Shown one piece after another: positions 22,695 to 32,900 of a stretch of 64,000 bases of DNA (position 1 is its first letter; every line of letters starts with the position of its first letter). The stretch is taken from contig JBEKTJ010000006.1 in assembly GCA_049516155.1 (NCBI GenBank), positions 6,946-70,945 on the forward strand, given 5' to 3'. The translations under genes were made by a program, and so were the position numbers. This stretch comes from Bog-159 sp049516155. Lineage in GTDB: Bacteria; Acidobacteriota; Terriglobia; Bryobacterales; Bryobacteraceae. The notes below the pieces were generated by a model that had not been told where the DNA came from, did not search any database, and worked only from the letters and a program-made list of their open reading frames with translations.

Positions 22695-25130
22695 TTGACG
22701 CGAGACTTACTCTACGCGCTCCGCGGCTTTCGGACCAATCCCACCTTTACCGCAGTGGCCATCGCCTCGCTGGCTCTCGGAATTGGCCTGAATACCGCCA
22801 TTTTCAACTTAGTAAGCGCGGTATTGCTGCAGCCGCTCCCGGTGCGCGATCCCGCGCGGCTGATGTCGGTGTTCACGCTCGACCGCATTAATCCTGGATT
22901 ACTATCCAACTCGTATCCGAATTACAAGGATTACCGCGACCGCAACACGGTTTTCTCGGGACTTGCGCTATACACGCCCATCCAGGCAACGCTCACGGGA
23001 GAAAGCGATGCCGGAGACGTACTAGGTCAACTAGTATCTGGGAACTACTTCGATGTACTGGGGGTAAAGCCGGCGTTGGGACGCACGTTCCTTCCCGACG
23101 AGGACCGTGTCCCCGACGCGCAAGCGGTGGTAGTGATCGGTTACGCCTTCTGGACCCGCAGATTCGCCGCCAGCCCGAGCGCCATTGGCGCCAGCATCGG
23201 TCTGAACAACCGCCGGTTCACGATCATTGGAGTGGCCCCCAAGGATTTTCATGGCGCCAACGCGCTGGTGAGCAGCGACCTATGGGTACCCCTGATGATG
23301 TATCCACGGTTGCTGCCGGTGGCGGACTGGATGGAACATCGCCGGGCGCTATTGTTTCCGGTCATCGGCAGGTTGAAGGACGGCGTCGGCCGGCAGCAGG
23401 CGCAAGACAACCTGCAAACGCTTGCCGCCCAGCTTGCGCGGGAGTATCCAGCGGACAACCAAGGCTGCACGGTGACGCTGCTGCCGCTCACCGATTCCGT
23501 CATTCAACCCAATTCGCGCGGCGGTTTCGAGCTGGCGGGCGGCGTGTCCCTGGGCGCCAGCGTATTGGTGCTGCTGATTGCCTGCGCCAATGTCGCCAAC
23601 CTGATGCTGGTGCGCGCCGCGGGCCGGCGGAAAGAAATGGCCCTGCGCCTGGCGTTGGGCGTGGGCCGCGGCCGTTTGATCCGGCAACTGCTTACGGAGA
23701 GCGCGCTGCTGTCTACCGCCGGTGTTGCCGCGGCCCTGGCACTCGGGCGTTGGGGGCGGGACCTGCTGTGGACCTTCCGGCCGCCCTGGATGTTAAGCGG
23801 GGACGCCGTTCTCCGGTTCGACGGGCGCGTTTTGTGCTTTACACTGCTGATTGCCGTGCTGGCCACAATGGTTTTCGGGTTCGCGCCGGCCTGGAGCGCC
23901 AGCCACACGGATCTGTCGACCGAGTTAAGAGAACGGCGCAGCCCGTGGACGCGCGCCGGGCGGCGCTTCAATGCGCGGAGCGTACTGGTGATGGTGCAGG
24001 TAGCCCTGTCCGTGGCGGCGCTTACGGGCGCCGGCCTGTTCCTGCGCAGCTTGCACAACGCGCAAGCGGTTGACCCCGGATTCGATGCCGCACACATGGC
24101 TACAGTCGCGATGGACATAAAAGCACGTGCTTTCACCACCGCGGAGCAGCGCGAATTTTATGTGCGCGTACTGGCGCGCGCCGGCAGTTTACCGGGAGTG
24201 TCGGCCGCGACACTAGCCTTCAACGCCCCGTTCACCGCGTACCGGGCGCGCAGCATTTCCGTGGAAGGGCAGGAAACCGGCTCAGGACCTGGGGCCGTTG
24301 TGCCTATCGATCTGGTGGAGCCCGGATATTTCCAGGCGTTGCGCATCCCGCTGCTGCGCGGCCGCGCGTTCTCGAGCGGCGATGCGGACAGCGCTCCACG
24401 CGTGGCAGTCGTCAACGAAACCATGGCGCGACACCTCTGGAGCGGCAAGAGCCCCATCGGATCGCGCATCCGTCTCTTCGGCGAAGACACCCCGGTGGAA
24501 ATCGTTGGAATCGCGAAAGACAGCGCCAACGGAAACCTGGGAGAGCCGCCCCGGCCAATGATTTATTTGTGTCTGCGGCAATACTACTCGCCCGCCGTTA
24601 CGTTATGGGTGCGCACTAGCGGCGCGCCGGAGGCGGTGCTGAACACACTGCGGCGCGAGGTGCAGAATCTGGACCGCGGCGTGTTGCTGTCGGATCTCCA
24701 GACCGCTCTGCAGGTTAGCCGCGAGTCGCTGTGGGCGCCGCGCCTCGGCGCAGTGCTCTTCACAGCTTTCGGCGCGCTGGCCGGCCTGCTCACCGTGGTC
24801 GGCCTTTACGGAGTCGTCTCCTACTCGGTGGGCCAGCGCACGCGCGAGCTTGGAATTCGTATGGCATTAGGCGCGCAGCCCAGCGCTGTGTTGCGGCAAG
24901 TACTGGCGGAAGGGATGATTCTGGTGTTCTGGGGATTGGTGCTGGGGCTGGTTGCGACTCTCACCATCGCAGGCGTGCTCAATAGTCTGTTGTTCGGTCT
25001 GCGGGCGCGCGATCCGATGACGCTCGGCCTGGTGGTGGCGATCCTGTTGGTAACGGCGATAGCCGCCTGTTCGGCGCCCGCAATACGCGCCACGCGCATT
25101 GATCCTATGGTAGCGCTGCGGGATGAGTGA
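22695..25130 (+). CDS. ADOP-family ABC permease (second copy)
   Basis: 811 residues, TTG start at 22695, beginning TRDLLYALRGFRTNPTFTAV. It has the same plan as the permease at 10156: an N-terminal helix, a MacB-type periplasmic domain (LVSGNYFDVLGVKPALGRTF), a first FtsX block (LIACANVANLMLVRAAGRRKE), a second periplasmic domain and a final FtsX block (LYGVVSYSVGQRTRELGIR). There is no ATP-binding domain. Directly preceded by a MacA-like adaptor, so export of a substrate across the envelope is likely; the substrate is unknown. It is clearly a paralogue of the first ADOP gene but diverged along its whole length. Confidence 0.92.
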   Translation: MTRDLLYALRGFRTNPTFTAVAIASLALGIGLNTAIFNLVSAVLLQPLPVRDPARLMSVFTLDRINPGLLSNSYPNYKDYRDRNTVFSGLALYTPIQATLTGESDAGDVLGQLVSGNYFDVLGVKPALGRTFLPDEDRVPDAQAVVVIGYAFWTRRFAASPSAIGASIGLNNRRFTIIGVAPKDFHGANALVSSDLWVPLMMYPRLLPVADWMEHRRALLFPVIGRLKDGVGRQQAQDNLQTLAAQLAREYPADNQGCTVTLLPLTDSVIQPNSRGGFELAGGVSLGASVLVLLIACANVANLMLVRAAGRRKEMALRLALGVGRGRLIRQLLTESALLSTAGVAAALALGRWGRDLLWTFRPPWMLSGDAVLRFDGRVLCFTLLIAVLATMVFGFAPAWSASHTDLSTELRERRSPWTRAGRRFNARSVLVMVQVALSVAALTGAGLFLRSLHNAQAVDPGFDAAHMATVAMDIKARAFTTAEQREFYVRVLARAGSLPGVSAATLAFNAPFTAYRARSISVEGQETGSGPGAVVPIDLVEPGYFQALRIPLLRGRAFSSGDADSAPRVAVVNETMARHLWSGKSPIGSRIRLFGEDTPVEIVGIAKDSANGNLGEPPRPMIYLCLRQYYSPAVTLWVRTSGAPEAVLNTLRREVQNLDRGVLLSDLQTALQVSRESLWAPRLGAVLFTAFGALAGLLTVVGLYGVVSYSVGQRTRELGIRMALGAQPSAVLRQVLAEGMILVFWGLVLGLVATLTIAGVLNSLLFGLRARDPMTLGLVVAILLVTAIAACSAPAIRATRIDPMVALRDE

Positions 25131-25177
25131 CGGGAGGGGAAGAAGACAGACGTCAGGAGGCTCCCGGGTATTCGCTC

Positions 25178-25212
25178 TTCTGGCTCCTGGCTCCTGACTC
25201 CTGGCTTCTCCT
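25178..25212. repeat. Short imperfect direct repeats (CTCCTGGC-type)
   Basis: Just after ADOP permease 2 the sequence TCTGGCTCCTGGCTCCTGAC and then TCCTGGCTTCTCCTC repeats a 7-8 base unit about four times. A partly complementary GTCAGGAGGCTCC lies just upstream (25152-25164), so the region can fold. Low-complexity blocks like this are often found between genes in large bacterial genomes. Confidence 0.55.
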
Positions 25213-25266
25213 CAGCCGATCCGCGCCGGCAATGCAAGCCCGTCGATTCGTGGTGCGGGGGAAGTC

Positions 25267-26862
25267 CTAGTCGAAGGAACCTTTCGCGGGAGCTTCTGCG
25301 ACGAGTGCATGAGGCGCCAATGGCCCTTCGAAGTTCAGTTCTCCATCCGTCGCGGCGTTCCCGCGCCAGTTAGTGAAGCACGCTCTGATCACATCGAAAA
25401 CCGTACGGCGATTTTCCGCGATGGCTTTCACCCAAGCCCGCGCGCCCTTATTCGGAAAGTAGATCCCGCGGAAAAATAGCCGTGCTATCAAGTGACTGAT
25501 CTTATACGGGGCCGGCTCGTCGACGATCGACTCGATCGCCTTTCGCGTGGCCGCGGGACTGTAGGCGTTCGCCCAGGCATAATGAACTTCGTCCTGTACT
25601 TCGGAAGTGGTCATATGCAAAGGCGTGTGCGCCATGTGGAACGGTGCGAAATCCAGCCAGTGCTTCGGCCGCGTCAGCCGTCCCTCTTTCTCCAGACGCG
25701 TGTACAGCGGCGTGGCCGGAAATGGCGTGATCTGTCCGAAGACGGGCAGCACAGGCGGCCATTCGCGAATCTGGCTCAGGGTGCGCTCGGCTACTCCCGG
25801 CTTGTCGTTGTCCAAGCCGAAGATGAACGACGTGATGGCATAAATGTTCCGCCGCGCCAAGCGCTCCAGCACCGCGGCGTATTCGCCAGGCTTGTTGAAG
25901 CTCTTGTTTACGCTGGCCAGGTTCGCCGGATCCAGCGACTCCATGCCAATGAAGATCCACCGCCCGCCGGAATCCGCGATCAAGTCCACCAATTCTTCGT
26001 CGCGCAACAGGTTGGCGCTGATCTGTCCTACCCAGGAGACTTGCGCGTTGGCGGCTATGATGTCGCGCAAAAGCGACTTGGTGCGCTTCCCGTTGATGGC
26101 AAAGTTGTCGTCGACAAAAAACACGGCCACCTGCCCCCTGGTTCGGCGCGCGCGCGCCTTTAATAGAAGCAGTTCGTCCACGATGCTCTGGTTGGACCGG
26201 AAGCGGATTGAGTCGCCGAAGAATCCTGTGACCGTACAGAACTCGCACCCATACGGGCAGCCGCGCCCGGACTCGATGGGAATGATGTGGAACGTCTCCC
26301 ACTGAGTCTTGAAGTGCTCCATGATCGGACGCACGAAGCCAGGAATGCGGTTGAACTGGTTGATATCCAGCGTGTCCCACGGAATCTTAGGGTAACCCTG
26401 CAGGTCGGGCTTGCGCTCCTGCCCGAAGGCATCCACGGGCACGTACCTTTCCTTCAGTGCGCCGCGCGCGGCGTCGGCGACGATGCGCGGCCACGTCTCG
26501 TCCGCCTCACCCAGCGCCACGGCATCGGCATGCCGCGGGCCGCCGTCGCGCCCCAGCGCCTCGTCCGGCAGTTCGGTGACGTGCGGTCCGCCCATCACTA
26601 CCGGCACTCCGGCCGCGCGAATGGCATCGGCCACTCGGTAAGCCTTCGCGATCATGCGGGTCATCGCTCCAATCCCGACCAGCCCGATGCCTTTAGCGAC
26701 CACGAAACGCACGATCTCGGCATCGGTCATGGGTTGCGTGTTGCCGTCGATCAGCAACACTTCGTGGCCAGCGGGTGTGAGGGCCTGGAGGAGAAACATC
26801 CAAAGGTGCGGCATGAAGTTCGCGGTCACGCCGTTGTCGGGGTTATACAGCAGAATTCGCAT
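25267..26862 (-). CDS. B12-binding-domain radical SAM protein
   Basis: 531 residues. Residues 1-130 form a Rossmann-like cobalamin-binding domain (MRILLYNPDNG, HEVLLIDGN, VVMGGPHVTELPDEAL). The radical SAM core follows with the cluster-binding motif GRGCPYGCEFCTVTG (C202, C206, C209). A C-terminal region after about residue 430 resembles the tail seen in class B-type enzymes. Such proteins carry out methylations or rearrangements, for instance in hopanoid, bacteriochlorophyll or natural-product pathways. No partner gene fixes the substrate here. The gene stands alone and is transcribed towards the ADOP permease (convergent). Confidence 0.9.
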   Translation of the reverse strand: MRILLYNPDNGVTANFMPHLWMFLLQALTPAGHEVLLIDGNTQPMTDAEIVRFVVAKGIGLVGIGAMTRMIAKAYRVADAIRAAGVPVVMGGPHVTELPDEALGRDGGPRHADAVALGEADETWPRIVADAARGALKERYVPVDAFGQERKPDLQGYPKIPWDTLDINQFNRIPGFVRPIMEHFKTQWETFHIIPIESGRGCPYGCEFCTVTGFFGDSIRFRSNQSIVDELLLLKARARRTRGQVAVFFVDDNFAINGKRTKSLLRDIIAANAQVSWVGQISANLLRDEELVDLIADSGGRWIFIGMESLDPANLASVNKSFNKPGEYAAVLERLARRNIYAITSFIFGLDNDKPGVAERTLSQIREWPPVLPVFGQITPFPATPLYTRLEKEGRLTRPKHWLDFAPFHMAHTPLHMTTSEVQDEVHYAWANAYSPAATRKAIESIVDEPAPYKISHLIARLFFRGIYFPNKGARAWVKAIAENRRTVFDVIRACFTNWRGNAATDGELNFEGPLAPHALVAEAPAKGSFD

Positions 26863-26889
26863 TAAGTTTGTATTGCCACATGGTGATTC

Positions 26890-26907
26890 GCGCGCCTTTA
26901 GGCGCGC
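26890..26907. repeat. Palindromic hairpin GCGCGCC-TTTA-GGCGCGC
   Basis: A perfect 7-bp stem with loop TTTA covers the stop codon region of the DUF2934 gene. The core GCCTTTAGGC is repeated in the hairpin at 38240-38255. It may act as a terminator for the DUF2934 gene or be one copy of a small dispersed palindromic repeat family. Confidence 0.5.
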
Positions 26908-27095
26908 AGCCGCTGCCGGCCTACTTCCCGCTGCGCCTTTAGCCAGTCCTCCTGGGGCGATCCGTTTTGAAAGCCCCGGGCGAGCCAGAGCTGAAATGCC
27001 AGTGCGCTTATTTCGCGCTGTTTCGCTGGGGCGATCTTCTGCACGGCGAGTCTATCGCAGACCCTTGGGGGCATGCGCACTACTTTAGCCATCAC
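26898..27095 (-). CDS. DUF2934 family small protein
   Basis: 65 residues. The C-terminal half, EISALAFQLWLARGFQNGSPQEDWLKAQREV, matches the short helical DUF2934 motif (A-x-x-L-W-x-x-R-G-x-x-x-G, then x-E-D-W-x-x-A-x-x-E). The family is found in Acidobacteria and Proteobacteria as stand-alone small proteins, with no known biochemical role. The N-terminus is basic (MMAKVVRMPPRVCDRL). The stop codon lies inside a strong hairpin at 26890-26907. Its neighbours, the radical-SAM gene and the broken CHAT gene, do not suggest a function. Confidence 0.72.
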   Translation of the reverse strand: MMAKVVRMPPRVCDRLAVQKIAPAKQREISALAFQLWLARGFQNGSPQEDWLKAQREVGRQRLRA

Positions 27096-27359
27096 GTTCC
27101 CCTCCTACTTGCCTCTCTTCTAACCAAATAGCAAGTAGCAGCGGTCGAGTCTGGTCATAATTGCTCCGAGGACTCGGGATAAAGCGGTCAAGATAGCTCA
27201 CATGGCGGCGATGCGGCGCGGAACACCGGCGTGGGCGCAGGCGGGCTAGGGCAATGGTGGTCGGGATTTGAATGACGGTGGGGTCGTCATTATTGGGTGG
27301 GCTCCAGAGCTTTTGTTTGTCGGTGGGGAAGGCCGCAGTTCTGCTTCATGCGGGTTCGG

Positions 27360-27440
27360 GTTCGAGGGGAGTTGCTCCATCAGGTTCGTGATTGTAACTG
27401 GTGGCGAGAATTTGCCGTCGGACAGGCGTGCCCGATGGCT
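27360..27440 (-). pseudogene. Trace of a second CHAT-protein N-terminus
   Basis: Downstream of the decayed CHAT gene the minus strand encodes LSDGKFSPPVTITNLMEQL, closely resembling the start of the CHAT protein itself (LTDGKSAAPVQISSP and, after a gap, SNLMEQLRW). A 19-base stretch is identical between the two places (27368-27386 and 28821-28839). This looks like the leftover of a second, deleted copy of the gene. The match is short, so the call is tentative. Confidence 0.4.
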
Positions 27441-27577
27441 AGCGTTGTAAATTTGAGAAGACTCACTAGGCCTGCCCACGGTCCGGCTGCTATGATTCCT
27501 GAGTGGCGCAGGCGCCGTGGGACACGCCCAGATAGAAAAGAGGAACGAGGCACGATGAAAAACCCATTTGTTAGGCA

Positions 27578-28989
27578 CGAGCCGGAAGTTCCCGCCGTAG
27601 AACTCCTCTCCCATCCGGTTGATCGCGTATTCGCCACTCCGGATATCGCGGAAATCGAACCATAGCGCGCCGTCGAGGCCGCCGGTGTCGTCGAGCCAGA
27701 GCAGGAAGCCGCGCGCCAGGGTGGTCTTGCCGACTCCGCCCAGGCCTTGCACCAGAATCGCCGGGGCCTTGCGGTGCAGCGCGCGCTCCGTTTCCAGAAT
27801 GGGACCGTCGGGGCCGATGAAGCCGTAGGGGAGGTCGGGTAGTCGCGTCGCCGGGAGTGGCGACGCGGCAGGCAGGTTTGCCTGCGCCAAGGTGGCGAAG
27901 CTGAAGTCGAGCGGGTCCTGCTGGTAGAGCACCGGCAGCAGCCAGTCTTCGAGCGGATACGGCTTCCGCCACGCTGCCTGCCTCAAACAGCCGCCGGTAG
28001 AAAGCCGGCAGGAACACCTGCGCACCGCTGACGTAGAGCGAATAGGCCATGGCCACCACGCTTCGCATGCCGCTCTGCAGCAGCGCGGTAGCCACCGAGG
28101 CGAAGGCGTCGCCGGCCTTGCTGTCCAGCATCGCGGACTGGCAGGCGTTCAGCACCACGGCGGGGACGGCGTATTCGTGCAGGAGGGCGCTCAGGTCGCG
28201 GGCGGATTTCGGATCGGGATCGCCCGCGGCGTCTTCGAAGATCAGGCTGCCTTGCGGGCCTTGCAGCTTGTGCCGCGAGTATTCGCCCGCGCCGTTGCCA
28301 TAGGCGCCGTGACCGTCGAAGTGGAGCGCATGATAGTAGCCGGGATGGGCGCGGAGGTGTTCGCGAAGCTGGTCGAAAGTTGGCGGGCGGAGGACATCCA
28401 CATGGGCGGGCAGGTTGCGGGATCGGATGAGTTCTACAAGAGGCCGGGCGATGGAACGGTACCGCACATCCCGTGCAAACGGCCGCGCGACCACCAGTAG
28501 GATGTTGACGCAGTCGTTGGGCAGGTTGCGGCGCGGCGGCGGGTCGGGAAGGTGGTTGAGGCGTCGTTCGATCTGGCGTTCATGCGCGAGATAGCTGCGT
28601 TGCGGGTCGAAGAGCGCTTCCCAGGGCCAGGAGAGGATGTGCGGGTCGTCGCTGCGGATTTGGAGGATTTCGGAGTCCGCCAGCCATTTGTCCGCATCGC
28701 GCCGGTCGAAGAGGGCGTTAAAGGCTTGCGTGCCCCAGGATTGAAGGGCGTCCAGCACGTAGTTGGCATGGCCGATTTCGGGGTCGAAGGGGTAATCGAG
28801 AAAGTGCTCCAGATACCAGCGGAGTTGCTCCATCAGGTTGGAGCTGGGCTGCGATTCTACTGGGTAGGTGTAAGGTGAAGATATCTGCACCGGTGCGGCT
28901 GATTTACCGTCGGTCAAGCGGGTTAGGGTGAAAACCGGCGCCGACGAACGCTCCGCGTGCGCAATTGCCAGTGTGGCTGGGGTGGACAA
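27578..28989 (-). pseudogene. Broken CHAT-domain / P-loop ATPase protein gene
   Basis: From ATG 28989 the frame encodes a CHAT (caspase-like) domain, with the catalytic His in HALHFDGHGAYG and Cys in VVLNACQSAMLDS, ending near AFYRRLFEAGSVAEA at about 27970. Homology then continues in another frame: KPYPLEDWLLPVLYQQDPLDF, a linker, then a P-loop ATPase (AILVQGLGGVGKTTLARG, a NACHT/NB-ARC-like Walker A) up to about 27578, where it stops abruptly. The residues expected between VAEA and YPLEDW are missing, so an internal deletion caused the frame change, and the 3' part of the ATPase and any sensor repeats are lost. CHAT-ATPase proteins act in signalling and programmed death or defence in bacteria. 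This copy is not functional as written. Confidence 0.8.
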
Positions 28990-29161
28990 CGTTAGTTATT
29001 ATAGCGGAGTTACAGCGCTGAAGTAGGACGTGGGTGCGGAGGTCCGCAGACCAGGCACGCCAGAATGCTCTACATCGCTCTACGTATGTTGCACTAAGTC
29101 GGGAAACTTGATATGCTCCCCTTACGAGCACGAGAGGTCTTGTCCTCACAAGGGAGATATT

Positions 29162-29824
29162 GTGCGATATCCGACCTCGTCGGCTATAGGATTGATCCTG
29201 TTCTTGGGACTTGGCTCCCACGCTGCTGCCGGCATCATCTATTCCGACCTCGGAAGTGGTCAAAACGGAGCTTACGTCGTCGGATCAACCGGCGTTTTTT
29301 CCGGCGCCTGGTTCGCAGTCCCATGGATCAGTGCGGGTCCGTCAACCGATTTTCTCATGCAGATCAGCAGTACCGTTCTGGTGAACCAGATCGACGTGTC
29401 CACAACACCGGGTGTCGACGACGTCATAACGGTCGATCTTGTGAACGGGGAATATGCCTTCGCAACTGGAACGATTATCGGGTCGGCATCTGTAACGGTG
29501 AACAACGGACTAAGCAGCGTTATGTTCCCAACACCAATAGAACTCGACCCGGGCCAAAACTATTGGATCTATTTCACGGCGCTGAACCTCGCCGACTATG
29601 ATTACGATCTTGTTTCGACCAACACGGTTGGACGCCTCTACGAAGCGGAGTATAATTATTACCCCTCAGCTAACCTCCCCGGCTTCGACGTCCAAGGCCA
29701 GGTGTCACCGGAGCCAACCACTAGCGGTCTCACAGTGCTGGGTGGAGCGATCCTGCTCCTCGCCCGAAGGCGTCGACAACACGACCACCAAAGTTCGACG
29801 TGGCGCAGTTCCTATTTGCCTTAG
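29162..29824 (+). CDS. PEP-CTERM-anchored secreted protein
   Basis: 220 residues from GTG 29162, preceded by AAGGGAGAT. An N-terminal signal peptide (SSAIGLILFLGLGSHAAAG) is followed by a beta-rich domain of unknown function with IYSDLGSGQNG near the mature start. The C-terminus is a sorting signal: SPEPTTSGLTVLGGAILLLA and then RRRR, that is, a PEP-type motif, a hydrophobic helix and a basic tail. Such proteins are recognised by exosortase and linked to exopolysaccharide export. No exosortase is in this window; the EPS glycosyl-phosphate transferase at 57587 is a possible functional associate. The open frame extends back to 29030, but that part lacks a ribosome site. Confidence 0.83.
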   Translation: MRYPTSSAIGLILFLGLGSHAAAGIIYSDLGSGQNGAYVVGSTGVFSGAWFAVPWISAGPSTDFLMQISSTVLVNQIDVSTTPGVDDVITVDLVNGEYAFATGTIIGSASVTVNNGLSSVMFPTPIELDPGQNYWIYFTALNLADYDYDLVSTNTVGRLYEAEYNYYPSANLPGFDVQGQVSPEPTTSGLTVLGGAILLLARRRRQHDHQSSTWRSSYLP

Positions 29825-29901
29825 CCCACCGCCAACGCGGGCATGCGCTCCACATATGGCGGGAAAAATCAGTCGTTCGCGATGTTGGGTGTTGTAGGCA
29901 G

Positions 29902-32900
29902 TCAGGCTTGTAGCTGTTCGAGGCGTTGCTTCAGGAAGGCCAGAATTTCCCCCGGGGCCGCGCCATGCAGCGGCAGCATCAGCACCCCGGCGGGCGAGAA
30001 CTGTGCGCCGCGGCTTTGATTGACCAGATTCATCAGGCGCGCCGGATCGATATGCGTCTCCGGGTGAAACTTCACGTTGAGCACCGCGTGGCGCCGGTCG
30101 ATCGCTTCGATCCCCAGCTTCTCGGCGGTGGTCTTCAGACCGGAATATTCCAACAGGTTGCGCACCGCATCGGGCACTGGGCCGTAGCGGTCTTCCAACT
30201 CTTTTTCGACGCGCTCACGGTCGGCAGGCGTGCCCGCATTGGCGATCTGACGGTAGGCGCGCAGACGCTGGTTTTCATCGGCAATGTAGTCGGCCGGAAT
30301 GCGCATGTCCAGGCCCAGATTCAGGCTGGAATGAATCTCTACCGGCACTTCTTCGCCCTTCAATTCGCGCACGGTGTCCTCCAGCAGGCGGACGTACATG
30401 TCGAAGCCCACAGCGTTGATGTGTCCGTGCTGTTCGCCGCCCAGCAAATTCCCCGCCCCGCGCAATTCCAGATCCAGCGCGGCAATCTTGAACCCTGCGC
30501 CCAGGTCGCTGAACTCCTTCAACGCCGCCAGCCGTTTGCGCGCCACTTCGCTGAGTTCGGTGTCCGGCGGCACCAGCAAATACGCATAAGCGCGGCGGTT
30601 CGATCGGCCCACACGCCCGCGAAGCTGGTATAGCTCGGCTAGCCCATAGCGTTCCGCGTTTTCGATAATGATGGTGTTGGCCAGCGGAATATCCAAACCA
30701 TTTTCTACAATTGTCGTGCAAACGAAGATATCATATTCGTGTTGCATGAATTTGAGCATGGTCTTCTCCAGCTCCGCCTCGCCGATTTGGCCATGCCCAA
30801 CCCCGATGCGGGCCGTGGGTACCAACTGTTGCAAGTAGGCGGCGCGCGCCCAAATGGAATCCACACGGTTATGCAGGAAATAGACTTGACCACCCCTGCC
30901 TAATTCAAGTTCCAATGCCGACTTGATTAAATCGGGCTGGAAATGCGCCACCACGGTCTGGATGGAGAGCCTGTCCTTGGGTGGAGTCTCGATCACCGAC
31001 ATATCGCGCAAGCCAAGCAACGACATGTGTAGTGTTCGAGGAATCGGGGTAGCGCTCATGCTGATCACATCCACGCTCTGCTTAAGCTGCTTCAGGCGTT
31101 CCTTGTGCTTCACGCCGAAGCGCTGCTCCTCGTCCACCAGGACCAAGCCAAGGTCTTTGAAAACGACATCGGCCGAGAGCAACCTGTGGGTACCCACCAC
31201 CAGGTCCACCTTGCCCTCCGCCAAATCCGCCAGCGTCGCTTTCATCTCCTTGGCCGTGCGGAAGCGGCTCAGCATCTCAACGCGTATGGGGAAAGGCTGA
31301 AAGCGTCGCTTGAAGGTTTCGTAATGCTGGAACGTGAGAACGGTAGTGGGCGCCAGCACGGCCACCTGCTTGCCATCGCCCATGGCTTTGAATGCCGCGC
31401 GCATGACCACTTCAGTCTTGCCGTAGCCCACATCGCCGCACAGCAGCCGGTCCATGGGCTGGGGGCTTTCCATATCGCGCTTGATGTCCTTGATCGCCGT
31501 GAGCTGATCGCGGGTCTCGGTGAATTCGAAGGCATCTTCGAACTCGCGCTGCCAGTTGCTATCGTGAGAAAAGGCGAAGCCGTCGGCCATCTTGCGGCCG
31601 GCGTAGAGTTTCAGCAGCTCATCGGCCATGTCGCGCATTTTGGCCTTGACGCGGCTCTTGGTGCGGCTCCAAGTCGCGCCGCCCATGCGGTCGAGCGCGG
31701 GGACCGACTCGCCCGCCCCGCGGAAGCGCTGCACCAGGTCCATGCGGGTGAGCGGCACGTACAACTTGGAGCCCCCCGCATATTCCAGCAGCATATAGTC
31801 GCCCTGGGCCTCGCCATGATCGATCTCGCGCAGGCCTAGGAACCGGGCCACGCCATGCTCGGCATGCACCACGTAATCGCCGGGCTTCAGATCGATCAGG
31901 TCCGCCGAAAATGTTGCCCGTGCGGATTTTCCGGCCGGGGCGCGCGCCACCAATTCGGAAGTGTCGAACAGGTCTTCGCTGCCGAATATGGCGAGGCTGG
32001 CATCGCGGAACACCACTCCGCGCCGGACCGCGCCGCGGATCAGGTAGATAGATGCCACCGATCCGGCCATATAGGCGCGCCCGGCCAGGTATTCGGGCGT
32101 GGAATCGGATTGATCCAAGCCAAGCTGGTAGGGGACTCCGTACTCGTTGAAGATATCGGCGACGCGTTCCAGGGCACCGGTGGATTCGGCGAAGAACGCC
32201 ACGCGCGATCCGGCTTCGGCCAGGTTGCGCGCCTCCGCGATGGCTACCGGCATGTTGCCGTGGAAGGTCAACGCTGGACGAGTCGGAATGTAGAAGCTTA
32301 CCGTGTCCGGACCAGCGATTACTTCCAGCTCTTCGAGCGCGATGTGCGGGGCACCCGCGGCTTGGCCTTCCAAATCCTCCCCGTGGAAGAAGACGCTGGC
32401 GGGATCGTACGCTGGCGAGGTGGGCGTTTGATCCAACCGCTTCCACAAACGGTCCGCGGCTCCCGCGACCTGCGCGGGTTCATCCCACAGAATCAGGGGC
32501 CTGTCGAGCAGCGAGAATACGGAGTGGCGGCGCGGGCGGACCAAGGGAACCAATAGCTCCCAACCGGGGAACGATTCGCCGGGCGGCGGCAAATCGCGCG
32601 GGGGGATACCGGACTCTTGCAGGCGTTCGCCGAGTTCCGCGAGCAACGCACGGGATTTTTGATACTCCGTCAACGGTAGTAGCAGTGCATCGTCGGCCTT
32701 GGTGACCGACCGCTGCGATTCCACGTCGAAGCGGCGAATGGATTCGATCAGGTCGCCAAACAGATCGATGCGCACCGGTTTGGCGGATTCCGGGGAGAAG
32801 ACGTCCAAAATGCCGCCCCGCACGGAGTATTCGCCAACCATTTCCACAGGCTCGCGGCGTTCGTATCCAACGCTTTCCAAGTGTGCTACTACATCTTGCA

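Noticed and set aside
25178..25212. Possible CRISPR-like short repeats
   Set aside because: Units are only 7-8 bases, contiguous and imperfect, without spacers; a low-complexity block instead.
31105..32556. Plus-strand frames of up to 244 residues inside mfd
   Set aside because: They are antisense to conserved helicase motifs and show His/Gln-rich shadow composition.
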